A stretch of 64,000 bases of DNA from NCBI RefSeq assembly GCF_000014145.1, contig NC_008255.1, positions 3,178,001-3,242,000 of the forward strand. The letters are read 5' to 3'. The notes under the pieces are model-generated. The model worked only from the letters and a program-made list of their open reading frames with translations. It was not told the origin of the DNA and did no database searches. Every line of letters starts with the position of its first letter. Position 1 is the stretch's first letter. Source of the stretch: Cytophaga hutchinsonii ATCC 33406. Lineage in GTDB: Bacteria > Bacteroidota > Bacteroidia > Cytophagales > Cytophagaceae. Below, one piece after another: positions 52,088 through 62,011 of the stretch. The position numbers and the translations under genes were made by a program.

Positions 52088-54407
52088 ATCTCCTTGCTGC
52101 AAAATACGGTGTAAACGATTCGCAATTGCTGAGCAATTCATCGTAATCATCCGGATATTCTTTTTTAAGCTGCCGGTAATATTTATTTGCCTTGAAGATC
52201 TGGTCTTCATAACTTCTACTCGCATCGTAGCGTTTCTTCTGTTCATACAACACCTGTAAGTTATATTTCTCACAACGCCCAGCCATACGCAAACAAAGCG
52301 CTGCAAATTTTTTAGTCTTACTGTATTGCTTCGCTTTCAGATAATACTGCTTTGCATATTCCGGCTGTATAAAATCCCTGTCGTTATAACCTGTACGGTT
52401 ATACGTACTTGATGACAACGTATACCGCTTCATCATCCATGAATTTCCATAGCAAGTCATATTCAAATAACAGTTGCCGGCCAGAAAGTAGTAGTAATCA
52501 CGGTCTTTGTTAGCAGGGTCATTCGCCCGTTTTAAATATGTGAGCAAGGTTTTAACAAGCTGCGGTTTTGTATATGTTATGGTATCTCCTACGGATCCTT
52601 CATGTTCAGTATAAAAATCAGTATAAAAAGGATTGGAATCGAGATAACGGTAACGTTCATTTTCCCAGATGGAATCATTCACTTTTTCAAAATACTGTAA
52701 CGCCGCCTGAAGATTATTCTTACGCATATACTTTGTTCCTGTAAGATCATACAAAAGATCCAGGTCTTTATGTAAACGCTTGTATGCCCATGCACTGTAA
52801 GCATCCGTGCCTTTCTCCTGCTTCACACGTGCAATAACACTTTTAACCTGATCAGGTGTATATTGAAAATCCAGGTAATCGAAATAATCGTTATAGAAAT
52901 CTCCATATACCATATACGAACCTTTTCTTGTGCGCCAGAAAATTGTTTTCCTCCAGCCATCTTCCTGTTCGGTTATTTCTGACAGATTGACCGTTGAGAG
53001 CAGTGCGGCTGCATCCGGAGCATTATTTCTAAACTCAAGTTCTTTTGAAACCGCAAAGATAAACTTGTAATTGCTCTGTGTATATTGCTTCATAAGCTCA
53101 GCTTTCGAAAATGCAGATAACAACGCATTGCCTTTTGGCTGCACGGCAACTTCACAGAATGTTTTAAGCATGTTCAGGCGATCAGTAACAAACGGGTCCG
53201 TTTGTTTTTGTTTTAACAAAGCTTCAACATCCGTTAATGCACGGCGGTAATCCAGATTCATAATATTCAGATATACCTGTATACTTTCCCATACGGCCGG
53301 GTAATACACCTTGGCCGCAGATATTTGTTTTGTGAACGCATATACTTCATTTGCATACAACCGGTCTTTACGGATACGTTCTTTGTAAACAGCATCAAAC
53401 TCATTTTCTTCCGAATTATATGCTGATATTGAAGGTGTGAACTCTGTGTAGTATGGCGTATAAATCCAGTCTTCCAGTTTATTGACTTCACGCAGCAATA
53501 GAAAAACCAATGCTTTGGATGAAGGATCTACTGCATATATTTTTTTCAGATAAGGCAAACACTTATATGGATTCCTGACTGCTGCCAGCAGCCAAACAGC
53601 GGCCTGCTCCTGTTTGTTTTCAGCAAGCTTTATCACATCCGAAACCTGCACACTATCGTTGTATTGCTGCTGTGCCATAAAACGTTTATCAGGTGCAAAA
53701 GCAAAAACCTGTGCTGCATAATAATTTACCTTCACCGGATCTTTTTCCGTAAGGCAATAAAAATACATACTCCAGTAATCGATAATATCTCTTTCTTTCT
53801 GTCCGGCGAAATTGCCTTCATATATTTTCCGTACGGCATCATGTTGTGTATTGTAATATGCCAAACGCATCGCAAGAAACAGATATCGTTTTTTAAGGTC
53901 ATCCCGGATATTGGTTGTGCTTCGTCTCAATGCTTCCTGCATGAGCTTGTTTCGAACCGGAATGACGGCATATTCATTACGCTCCCACGGATCGCTGATT
54001 TTTTCATTTAGTCCGCTGCACTTTTTTGCAAAAAATAAATAACTCATTGCAGCCGTATCTTTTGTCTGAATCAGCAAGCGTACAAACGAATTGGGAGAAG
54101 AAGACTGGAAATCTTTTTTCTCTAATTTATACACCGCTTCATGGACTGATTCCAGCGAAATAATATTCTTATATGTTTTTCGCCACAAAATAACATTCTC
54201 ATCAAATGCCGTTGTATCTATATTTTTTTCGGAATAAGACCTAAACGAATCCGATGAATAGATAAACAGCTGAAATTCCTTTAATAAAGGGAAATCCGGA
54301 CTGTACATACTGAAACGTACTTCTTCCCCATACGGGTAAAATCCACAGGCAAAAATGCTTCTGCTATTACTTAGTAAAATCAGAATAAAAAGAAGTAATC
54401 TCTTCAT
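52086..54407 (-). CDS. Large exported protein of unknown function, TPR-like
   Basis: A 773-residue protein with a signal peptide (LLLFILILLSNSRSIFA) followed directly by CGFYPYGEEVRF, a conserved-looking start of the mature chain. The body is helical with TPR-like repeats (KKRYLFLAMRLAYYN, NLQAALQYFEKVND, AKQYYLKAKQYS). No enzyme motif. Its 5' end overlaps the 3' end of the upstream lipoprotein gene by 41 bp, so the two are translationally coupled and likely work together. Envelope location inferred from the signal peptide. Confidence 0.75.
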   Translation of the reverse strand: MKRLLLFILILLSNSRSIFACGFYPYGEEVRFSMYSPDFPLLKEFQLFIYSSDSFRSYSEKNIDTTAFDENVILWRKTYKNIISLESVHEAVYKLEKKDFQSSSPNSFVRLLIQTKDTAAMSYLFFAKKCSGLNEKISDPWERNEYAVIPVRNKLMQEALRRSTTNIRDDLKKRYLFLAMRLAYYNTQHDAVRKIYEGNFAGQKERDIIDYWSMYFYCLTEKDPVKVNYYAAQVFAFAPDKRFMAQQQYNDSVQVSDVIKLAENKQEQAAVWLLAAVRNPYKCLPYLKKIYAVDPSSKALVFLLLREVNKLEDWIYTPYYTEFTPSISAYNSEENEFDAVYKERIRKDRLYANEVYAFTKQISAAKVYYPAVWESIQVYLNIMNLDYRRALTDVEALLKQKQTDPFVTDRLNMLKTFCEVAVQPKGNALLSAFSKAELMKQYTQSNYKFIFAVSKELEFRNNAPDAAALLSTVNLSEITEQEDGWRKTIFWRTRKGSYMVYGDFYNDYFDYLDFQYTPDQVKSVIARVKQEKGTDAYSAWAYKRLHKDLDLLYDLTGTKYMRKNNLQAALQYFEKVNDSIWENERYRYLDSNPFYTDFYTEHEGSVGDTITYTKPQLVKTLLTYLKRANDPANKDRDYYYFLAGNCYLNMTCYGNSWMMKRYTLSSSTYNRTGYNDRDFIQPEYAKQYYLKAKQYSKTKKFAALCLRMAGRCEKYNLQVLYEQKKRYDASRSYEDQIFKANKYYRQLKKEYPDDYDELLSNCESFTPYFAARR

Positions 54408-55455
54408 GCGAATAATTGGTTACAGTATGAGGGTTTAAATGAAACAGCGAAACAGTTGTGGTGTCGGTCAAGGGAACATGCTGCTGAATAGCAGCAATAG
54501 AAGTATGAATACTTTCAGCCGTGATCTCTTCCAATTTAAGTTTATCACCTGCCTTCAACAGTATATTGTCTTCCGTAAGAAAATCTTTTTGTACAACATA
54601 CCAGTGTGGTTTTATTTCTTTTACTATATCCTTTAAACCAGCACTTTTAGAAGTTTGTATAAATCCGGAAAAGACATTATTCTTATAGATATGCATCCAG
54701 CTGAATACCGGCAAAGCAACATCCAGATGCAGCGGATATTTCTTTACATTTTTTAAATACTTTTTAAGTTCCTCTGTTTCGAGAATTGTATTTTCACTTT
54801 CCTTACTCAACGGATTATTTAAATTATAACACATCAGCATTGCTTTATCAGCCGGCGGTATGCCCATTTTATCCGGGTATTTATAGGGATACAAACGCAG
54901 CGTAACAGAAATTGATTTCTCGGAAAGTGTTTTAATCCGTGTTAACAGGTAAAAATAATTTTCCTTTGTAGACGGCGTCCAGTCACAATCAATCTGAATT
55001 TCTGAAAATGTTTTTGTTATGCCTGTATATCTTTCTTTGAAAATTTTATTTGTAAGAAATACAATATTATCTGCAAGTGTATCTAAGTCTTTCCTGTTTG
55101 CCTGCACAAAAATAGTATTACGGATATAGATCACAGGAACAATCATTAAATTTATAACCGTGTTGTTGTAGATTGAATCCGGCCCATATATAAAGTCATA
55201 AGCATTTATATGCAGCTCCGACTTTGCAACGGGAATGTTGCCCAGATTTTCATCTGCTTCTACTTCAAAAAATTTTACGTATAATTTCTGAACAGAATCT
55301 TTATACAAACATTCCGCTTCCTTAGACTGCAATCTGTAAGAGGTATTTTGCCAGAAGTAAAAGGCTCTGTCAACATGTGTAGTATGTACCTTATCCGTAC
55401 AGGAAGAGATACAGCTTGCCGTTACCAGCAGTAAAAGTATATACTTAAAACTCAT
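54367..55455 (-). CDS. Lipoprotein with possible TIM-barrel-like fold
   Basis: A 362-residue lipoprotein (signal peptide ending in ISSC, lipidated Cys19). The middle (SEIQIDCDWTPSTKENYFYL, then KSISVTLRLYPYK) reads like a beta/alpha-barrel strand with an acidic residue followed by another strand, as in DUF3142-type glycosidase-like proteins. This is tentative. It overlaps the next gene by 41 bp, so the pair is conserved as a unit here. Membrane attachment is from the lipobox. Confidence 0.68.
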   Translation of the reverse strand: MSFKYILLLLVTASCISSCTDKVHTTHVDRAFYFWQNTSYRLQSKEAECLYKDSVQKLYVKFFEVEADENLGNIPVAKSELHINAYDFIYGPDSIYNNTVINLMIVPVIYIRNTIFVQANRKDLDTLADNIVFLTNKIFKERYTGITKTFSEIQIDCDWTPSTKENYFYLLTRIKTLSEKSISVTLRLYPYKYPDKMGIPPADKAMLMCYNLNNPLSKESENTILETEELKKYLKNVKKYPLHLDVALPVFSWMHIYKNNVFSGFIQTSKSAGLKDIVKEIKPHWYVVQKDFLTEDNILLKAGDKLKLEEITAESIHTSIAAIQQHVPLTDTTTVSLFHLNPHTVTNYSHEEITSFYSDFTK

Positions 55456-55613
55456 ATAACTAAAATGCGAACCGTGTGGCAGTATGCACTAATGGATACT
55501 GTTTTTTATGAGATAAATGTAGCATAAATTTAACCTATTAAATTTATGTGATTCAAAAATATTTTTTCAGAATCCGGAAGTTACTTCTGTTAAAACCGAT
55601 CCGTATATTGGGC

Positions 55614-56840
55614 TTAAAAAAGATTCAGCTGCCCATCATCTTTGGGTGGTTTGGCTTTGCCAAAAACTGTTCTCCCACCATACTTATAGGATTCTGCCCG
55701 CTCCTTCGCAATCACGCGGTCAAAGGCCGTGGAGTCGGGTTCAAAACCTTTTTCCATTTGTTGTGCAGCCAGTGTCAGATTTTTGATCGCCTGATGTTTA
55801 TCCGAATTTCCCAGCTTTGCTTTTTCAATAGACGTTTGAAGAATAGAAATTGTTTCATCGTACACCTTTGTAGGAACCGGGAACGGATGTCCGTCCTTAC
55901 CGCCATGAGCAAACGAAAAACGCGCCGGATCACTGAACCGCGAAGGCGTACCATGGATCACTTCACTTACCAGCGCAAGCGATTGGATAGTGCGTGGTCC
56001 CACACCTTCAAGCAATAACAGCGATTCAAAATTGCGCAGATCACTTTGGTGAGCCAATGCAAGTACACTTCCGAGACGTTTTAAATTTACATCGGATGCA
56101 CGCACTTCGTGGTGGCGCGGCATAATGATCTTTTTTATTTCCGGTAAAATCAGCGAAGGTTTTTCTTTTACAAGGTCTAAAATACCAGTCTTTGCCGAAG
56201 CAGCTTCCGTATCAGCCAGGTTTAAAATCGCTCCCTGATTTTTTCCGTATATAAATGTGTGTGGATTTTCTACAAACGAAACAACTTTATCCGAGTGCCA
56301 GTGATAGCGGCGTGCCATGCCGTTCGCATCATTCATGCCTTGCTGCACCACCGCCCACTCGCCTTCATCCGTTACAATAAAATTATGCAGGTATAACTGA
56401 AAGCCATCCTGTATAGCTGTGTTATCAACCTTTGCAGACAATTTGCTTGATCGCACCAGTTCTGTACCGTTCAATCCGGTGCGGTCTGCAAGCAACAATA
56501 ATTCTTCCGGGGTTTTACGGGAATGTTTTCCTTTCCCTCCGCAAATGTAAATTCCCAGATCGTTGAATTTGGGATTGACTGCTGCTTTCAGGGAACCCAT
56601 TACAGAAGTAGTAATGCCGGAAGAATGCCAGTCCATACCAAGCGCACAGCCAAATGCCTGAAACCAGAACGGATCACTCAGCCTGGTCAATACGGCAGAC
56701 TTTCCATATTCAAGCACAATTGATTCAACGATCGCACCGCCCAGCAAGGTCATACGCTGGGCAAGCCACGGAGGTACTTTCCCATAATGCAAAGGCAGGT
56801 CGGCGTAACGGGTAGCTTGGTTAAAATACAATTTTGGCAT
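55614..56840 (-). CDS. DUF763 protein with HhH-like segment and C-terminal clamp-like motif
   Basis: A 408-residue DUF763 protein: ATRYADLPLHYGKVPPWLAQRM at the N terminus, CGGKGKHSRKTPEELL, and LLLLEGVGPRTIQSLALVSEV, a helix-hairpin-helix-like piece used in DNA binding. Histidine-rich spots (HHEVRASDVNLKR) may hold a metal. The last five residues are QLNLF, close to the sliding-clamp pentapeptide QL(S/D)LF. The family's biochemical function is not known to me; DNA-related activity is inferred from HhH, the clamp-like tail and the neighbours (catalase, LigD, Ku). Start 56840 is divergent from katE. Confidence 0.8.
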   Translation of the reverse strand: MPKLYFNQATRYADLPLHYGKVPPWLAQRMTLLGGAIVESIVLEYGKSAVLTRLSDPFWFQAFGCALGMDWHSSGITTSVMGSLKAAVNPKFNDLGIYICGGKGKHSRKTPEELLLLADRTGLNGTELVRSSKLSAKVDNTAIQDGFQLYLHNFIVTDEGEWAVVQQGMNDANGMARRYHWHSDKVVSFVENPHTFIYGKNQGAILNLADTEAASAKTGILDLVKEKPSLILPEIKKIIMPRHHEVRASDVNLKRLGSVLALAHQSDLRNFESLLLLEGVGPRTIQSLALVSEVIHGTPSRFSDPARFSFAHGGKDGHPFPVPTKVYDETISILQTSIEKAKLGNSDKHQAIKNLTLAAQQMEKGFEPDSTAFDRVIAKERAESYKYGGRTVFGKAKPPKDDGQLNLF

Positions 56841-57015
56841 GTTGGTATAATAACAAATTTTACTTTGTGTTTGTTACATTACTTACTTATTTTTTTACAT
56901 ACTGTTACTTATAATATGTGTTGTACTTGATATTCCGGAAGATTTTTACCGGCAAATTTAAAATCAGCGAAAACATTTTGTAACTTCTGTAAACATCTTA
57001 CAACAACTAGCTATT

Positions 57016-59151
57016 ATGAAAAAGCCTACTTCAAAGACAGAAGGTACAGATCCTAAATTTCAGGATCTCCAAAAAAACACATCGGATGCCACCGATCAAT
57101 TTATGACAACGGATCAGGGATTGAAAATTAATGATGATAATAATTCATTAAAAGCCGGAGAGCGTGGGCCTTCTTTACTGGAAGATTTTATTTTAAGAGA
57201 AAAAATTACACATTTTGATCACGAACGTATTCCTGAACGCATCGTACATGCGCGTGGATCTGCGGCACATGGCTATTTCCAGGTGCACGAATCGATGGCG
57301 CAATATACCAAAGCCGGCTTTTTGCAGGATCCATCAATCAAAACACCTGTCTTCGTAAGATTCTCTACAGTTGCTGGTTCCAGAGGCTCTACAGATCTCG
57401 CGCGCGATGTACGTGGATTTTCTGTTAAATTTTATACAGCGGAAGGAAATTATGATCTTGTAGGAAATAACATGCCCGTCTTTTTTATTCAGGATGCAGC
57501 AAAATTTCCCGACCTGATCCATGCTGTAAAACCGGAACCGCATCATGAAATGCCGCAGGCAGCTTCTGCGCACGATACTTTCTGGGATTTTATTTCACTG
57601 ATGCCCGAATCCATGCACATGATCATGTGGGTCATGTCTGACCGTGCAATTCCACGCAGTTTAAGGATGATGGAAGGTTTTGGGGTACATACGTTCCGAT
57701 TTATAAATAAGAATAATGAATCTCATTTTGTAAAATTCCACTGGAAACCGAAACAAGGTACGCATAGTGTAGTATGGGATGAAGCACAAAAAATTTCCGG
57801 TAAGAATTGTGATTTTCACCGTCAGGATTTGTGGGAAGCAATCGAAAGCGGCAATTTTCCGGAATGGGAATTGGGTGTGCAATTGATTCCGGAAGCGGAT
57901 GAACACAAATTTGCATTTGACCTGCTGGATCCTACCAAGCTTGTGCCTGAAGAGGAAGTGCCGGTTACCATTATAGGAACAATGGTACTGAACCGGAATC
58001 CGGATAATTTCTTTGCTGAAACAGAACAGGTGGCTTTCCATCCCGGACATTTGGTACCGGGCATTGATTTTACAAACGATCCATTACTGCAGGGAAGATT
58101 GTTCTCTTATACGGACACACAATTATCCCGCCTCGGCAGTCCCAATTTTCATGAGATTCCGATTAACCGCAGTGTTGCTCCTACTCATAACAATCAACGC
58201 GATGGCCACATGCGCCAGGAAATTAATACCGGACGTGTAAGTTATCACCCGAATTCATTGGGCGGCGGCTGCCCCTTCCAGGCAAAGATGGCTGAAGGTG
58301 GTTTCACCAGCTTCAACGAACGTATTGATGCAAAGAAAGTTCGGGAACGCAGTGAAAGTTTCTCGGACCATTTCAGCCAGGCTACCCTATTCTTTAACAG
58401 CCAGACAGAAGTAGAGAAAGGGCATATTATTAAAGCACTTCGCTTTGAACTGGGCAAAGTTGAAACAGAAGCAATCCGCGTACGCATGGTTGGTTTGCTT
58501 TCTCAGATTGACAAAACACTGGCAACGAAAGTAGCTGCCGGACTTGGTATCGCAGTTCCTGCTCCTGCATTTCCTATGAATCATGGTGTGGGCGCAGATG
58601 ATGATTTTGAAAAGCATGAGCCTAAAAAAGCAGAGCAGGTAACAAAATCTTCTGATGCACTTACCATATTGAGAAATCCAACGGTTACCCCTTCTATTGC
58701 AACAAAACAGATTGCCTTTTTATGTGCAGATGAGGTAAGTGGTGCGTCTGTGGTGAGTTATAAAAATGCGTTGGAAAGAAAAGGTGCTGTAGTGAAGATC
58801 ATTGCGCCTCACCTTGGATTTATCAAAACAGAAGAAGGTAAAAAAATAAAAGTGGATCAAAGTTTATTGATTGCTGCTTCGGTATTATTTGATGCTGTTT
58901 TTATTCCTGCAGGGAAAGGAATTAAACAATTAAAAGGTATAAAAGAAGTAGCTGAATTTATCACCGATACATACAAACATTGTAAAGTAATTGGTGGCGA
59001 AGACGAAGGTGCTTTAGTAATTCAATCTGTACAAGCGATTATGGAGGCCGGAAAAAATGCAGATGAAGGAATTGTTCTGAATAAAGACACAACGGCATTT
59101 GTTAAAGCACTTGGCAAACATCGTTTCTGGGAACGCGAAGAAGCGGTGTAA
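57016..59151 (+). CDS. katE: Large-subunit catalase with C-terminal DJ-1/PfpI-like domain
   Basis: A 711-residue clade 2 catalase (HPII type). The distal heme His78 is in RIVHARGSAAHGYF, and the proximal Tyr365 in RLFSYTDTQLSRLG, with FSTVAGSRGSTD between. Residues from about 560 form the extra flavodoxin-like DJ-1/PfpI domain (KQIAFLCADEVSGASVV). It destroys hydrogen peroxide in the cytoplasm. It is divergent from DUF763 across 175 bp and upstream of a terminator. Its placement next to NHEJ genes suggests a stress-defence cluster. Confidence 0.95.
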   Translation: MKKPTSKTEGTDPKFQDLQKNTSDATDQFMTTDQGLKINDDNNSLKAGERGPSLLEDFILREKITHFDHERIPERIVHARGSAAHGYFQVHESMAQYTKAGFLQDPSIKTPVFVRFSTVAGSRGSTDLARDVRGFSVKFYTAEGNYDLVGNNMPVFFIQDAAKFPDLIHAVKPEPHHEMPQAASAHDTFWDFISLMPESMHMIMWVMSDRAIPRSLRMMEGFGVHTFRFINKNNESHFVKFHWKPKQGTHSVVWDEAQKISGKNCDFHRQDLWEAIESGNFPEWELGVQLIPEADEHKFAFDLLDPTKLVPEEEVPVTIIGTMVLNRNPDNFFAETEQVAFHPGHLVPGIDFTNDPLLQGRLFSYTDTQLSRLGSPNFHEIPINRSVAPTHNNQRDGHMRQEINTGRVSYHPNSLGGGCPFQAKMAEGGFTSFNERIDAKKVRERSESFSDHFSQATLFFNSQTEVEKGHIIKALRFELGKVETEAIRVRMVGLLSQIDKTLATKVAAGLGIAVPAPAFPMNHGVGADDDFEKHEPKKAEQVTKSSDALTILRNPTVTPSIATKQIAFLCADEVSGASVVSYKNALERKGAVVKIIAPHLGFIKTEEGKKIKVDQSLLIAASVLFDAVFIPAGKGIKQLKGIKEVAEFITDTYKHCKVIGGEDEGALVIQSVQAIMEAGKNADEGIVLNKDTTAFVKALGKHRFWEREEAV

Positions 59152-59165
59152 ATATATTCTTACTT

Positions 59166-59200
59166 ATAAAAAGCTGCAGGTTGGTCCTGCAGCTTTTTTA
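59166..59200. terminator. Terminator after katE
   Basis: A 9-bp AGCTGCAGG/CCTGCAGCT stem (59172-59180, 59186-59194) with A and T flanks on both strands. Confidence 0.88.
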
Positions 59201-59293
59201 TTTTGCTGATAATGTACTATCCGGATTTATACGATGAAAACACTTTCGTCTAAAGAATGCCTTAAACGAACATAATTCATAATTCATAATTAT

Positions 59294-61984
59294 CTACGCC
59301 CCCAGTTTTTTCAAACATTTCTCCATATCAATACCTTTTCCTAATACACCTTTAAACAAATCTCCTTTTTTCTCCAGACGTTTGAAAATAGTTTTAATGG
59401 TAAATGTGGATGGATGTAATCCTTTTTTAACTTCCTTCCATTCCAGCGGTGTTGAAACGGTCGCCCCAGGCTTAGGCCTTACACTGTAAGGCGCAGCAAG
59501 TGTTTGTCCGCCGCGGTTCTGCAAATAATCTACATAAATCTGCTTTTTGCGTTCTTTCGGATTCCGTACCAGACTGGTTAGTTCCGGCAATTCATTATTG
59601 GTAAGCTGCGCGATAATATGTGCAAAATTCTTTCCCTGTTCATACGTATATTTTGCGCCCAACGGAATATAAATATGCAGTCCGGTAGCCCCAGATGTTT
59701 TACAATACGCATCTATCCCTCCTTTATCCAGAATCTTTTTAACTACTAACGCAGTCTCAATAACTTCATCAAACGTATTGTTATCACTTGGGTCAAGATC
59801 AATCACAATAAAATCCGGATACTCAATTTTTTTAACACGTGAGTTCCACGGATTGATTTCAATACAGCCAAGATTTGCCATGTAAATCAATGTTGCTTTA
59901 TTCTGGCATAGCACGTAGTTAATATCCTTGCTGTTTGATTCAGAAAAAATTTCTTTAGCTTCGATCCAGTCCGGCAATGTGTCTCCCATATCTTTTTGAA
60001 AAAAGCTTGAGCCGTCAATTCCATTCGGATGCCGGTTTAACGACTCCGGACGATCTTTTAAATAAGGCAGTATATAATCTGCTGCCTGCATATAATAATC
60101 AATCAGGTCGCCTTTTGTATAACCATCTTCCGGCCAATAAACTTTTGAACGGTTTGAAATTTTTAAAACCTGTCCATCGATTTTAAATTCGCCGGCCTTT
60201 GAATTTTCAGCAGCTGCAACATCCGTTGTCTTTTTATTAGTGGTTGTTTTTTTTGAGGCTGCTTTTTTATGAGCCGTTTTTTTCGTGCTTGTTTTTGCCG
60301 CTGTTTGTTTTATGTTACGCGTTACTTCCATAGCATTGTCTTGTGGTACGTTTATAACCGTAGGCAATTCCCGTGTCACTTCACTGACTTTTTTATCAAT
60401 GCGCATACCCTGAAAAATTGGTTGCCGCATATGTCCATCGCTTGTCCATTCTGAAAAAGCAATTGCACATACCAGCTTAGGTTTTATCCAGGTTACTTTT
60501 TCATTTGTTTTTATTTTCACATCAAACGGAGATTCTTTCTGAATCAGCGGTTTCATCAATTTTAATGTGGAAGCCAGTAACGCCATTGTAAAGCCTCCGC
60601 CCGTATGGCCGATATATACCAGTCGTCCATTTTCATAGGCACCCAAAATCAATGCGCCAAAATCTTTCCGTGAGTTTCTCGGGGCCGTAAAACCACAGAT
60701 AATTGCTTCCTGTGATTTTACGATTTTAAGTTTGATCCATTGGTCAGACCTTGAGCCAAGGCGGTAAATACTATCGGCTCTTTTAGCCATGATCCCTTCC
60801 AGTTTATTTTTCTTTGCAAGTTCAAAAAAACGGATGCCTTCCTTTTCAACGTGGTCACTATATTTCAGATTGGGAAGATCAGGTATTACCTTTTTAAGTA
60901 TTGCTTTGCGCTCAAGCAAGGGTAAATCCCGCAGGTCCCGGCCATCCAGAAACAGAATATCAAAAACACAGTAACATAGATCCGGACTTGGAGTTTCATC
61001 GTACTGCTGCAGCATCTGGAAACTTGATGTGCCGTCTGCATTTAATACAATAACCTCTCCATCCAGCACAACATTGTGTCCGAATGACTGAAGTGACTCA
61101 ACAATTGGTTTATATTTCTTAGTAAAGGAAATCAGATTTCTGGAATACAATTCTACCTTACCCTGATCAATTTCTGCAATGGCCCGATAGCCATCCCACT
61201 TGATTTCAAAAATCCATTCCGGTGAATCAAATGGTGCGTCTTTTAATTTTGCCAGCATGGGTTTCACCTCATGCGGCATCGGGTCTTTACCTTGTTTTAT
61301 TTTTTGTGCCGGAGCGGACTGTACTTTTTTTTTATCTGTTGCAGGTTTATCATCTACCATTTTAATAGCCGATTTTTTTGAAACAGGTGTTGCCGGTTTT
61401 TTAGAAGCAGCCGTTTTTTTTACAATTTTAGAATTTGCCGGAACATAATCTTCGCTGCTGTAAGCATCTTCTGTTGCATACGCATCTTTGTGTTTGATCA
61501 GCAGCCAGGCATTGTCTTTGGATGAATTATTATTTTTTATTTTAACCAGGGCAAATTCACCTTTGAGTTTTTTACCATGCAGTACAAATTTCAGGTTTCC
61601 TTTTTTAAGATCGGCCAATAATTCTTTTTCACCGGTTTTACGATCTTCATTTCCGATGGCATGATACGTGCCTTCATCCCAGATCTCTACAATACCGGCA
61701 CCATAATTTCCTTCCGGAATTACGCCATGAAATGTACGGTATGCAAAGGGATGATCCTCTACCATCATCGCCAGTCTTTTGTCTGAAGGGTTTAATGAAG
61801 GACCTTTCGGAACGGCCCAGCTTTTTAATACACCTTCCATTTCAAGCCTGAAATCATAATGCAGATGTGAAGCGGCATGCCGCTGTATCACAAATTTCAA
61901 TTCCGTACCTGCTGCATTTTTTTTTGCTACCGGTTCAGGTGTATGTTTGAAATTACGTTTCTCTTTATAGGTTTCCAGCGCCAT
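59294..61984 (-). CDS. ligD: Multifunctional NHEJ ligase LigD (PE-LIG-POL)
   Basis: An 896-residue protein with domains in the order phosphoesterase, ligase, polymerase. PE (about 20-160) has FVIQRHAASHLHYDFRLE and FHGVIPEGNYGAG. LIG (about 235-560) has the nucleotidyl lysine K262 in EIKWDGYRA. POL (about 600-890) has NRHPNGIDGSSFFQKDM and the DLDPSD metal pair. Lysine/alanine/threonine-rich linkers at about 190-225 and 560-595 (such as KKTAHKKAASKK) resemble histone H1 tails and may hold DNA. It heals and seals double-strand breaks with Ku. It follows ku by 27 bp. Confidence 0.95.
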   Translation of the reverse strand: MALETYKEKRNFKHTPEPVAKKNAAGTELKFVIQRHAASHLHYDFRLEMEGVLKSWAVPKGPSLNPSDKRLAMMVEDHPFAYRTFHGVIPEGNYGAGIVEIWDEGTYHAIGNEDRKTGEKELLADLKKGNLKFVLHGKKLKGEFALVKIKNNNSSKDNAWLLIKHKDAYATEDAYSSEDYVPANSKIVKKTAASKKPATPVSKKSAIKMVDDKPATDKKKVQSAPAQKIKQGKDPMPHEVKPMLAKLKDAPFDSPEWIFEIKWDGYRAIAEIDQGKVELYSRNLISFTKKYKPIVESLQSFGHNVVLDGEVIVLNADGTSSFQMLQQYDETPSPDLCYCVFDILFLDGRDLRDLPLLERKAILKKVIPDLPNLKYSDHVEKEGIRFFELAKKNKLEGIMAKRADSIYRLGSRSDQWIKLKIVKSQEAIICGFTAPRNSRKDFGALILGAYENGRLVYIGHTGGGFTMALLASTLKLMKPLIQKESPFDVKIKTNEKVTWIKPKLVCAIAFSEWTSDGHMRQPIFQGMRIDKKVSEVTRELPTVINVPQDNAMEVTRNIKQTAAKTSTKKTAHKKAASKKTTTNKKTTDVAAAENSKAGEFKIDGQVLKISNRSKVYWPEDGYTKGDLIDYYMQAADYILPYLKDRPESLNRHPNGIDGSSFFQKDMGDTLPDWIEAKEIFSESNSKDINYVLCQNKATLIYMANLGCIEINPWNSRVKKIEYPDFIVIDLDPSDNNTFDEVIETALVVKKILDKGGIDAYCKTSGATGLHIYIPLGAKYTYEQGKNFAHIIAQLTNNELPELTSLVRNPKERKKQIYVDYLQNRGGQTLAAPYSVRPKPGATVSTPLEWKEVKKGLHPSTFTIKTIFKRLEKKGDLFKGVLGKGIDMEKCLKKLGA

Positions 61985-62011
61985 AATTAAATGGGATTAA
62001 ATGAAACAGAA

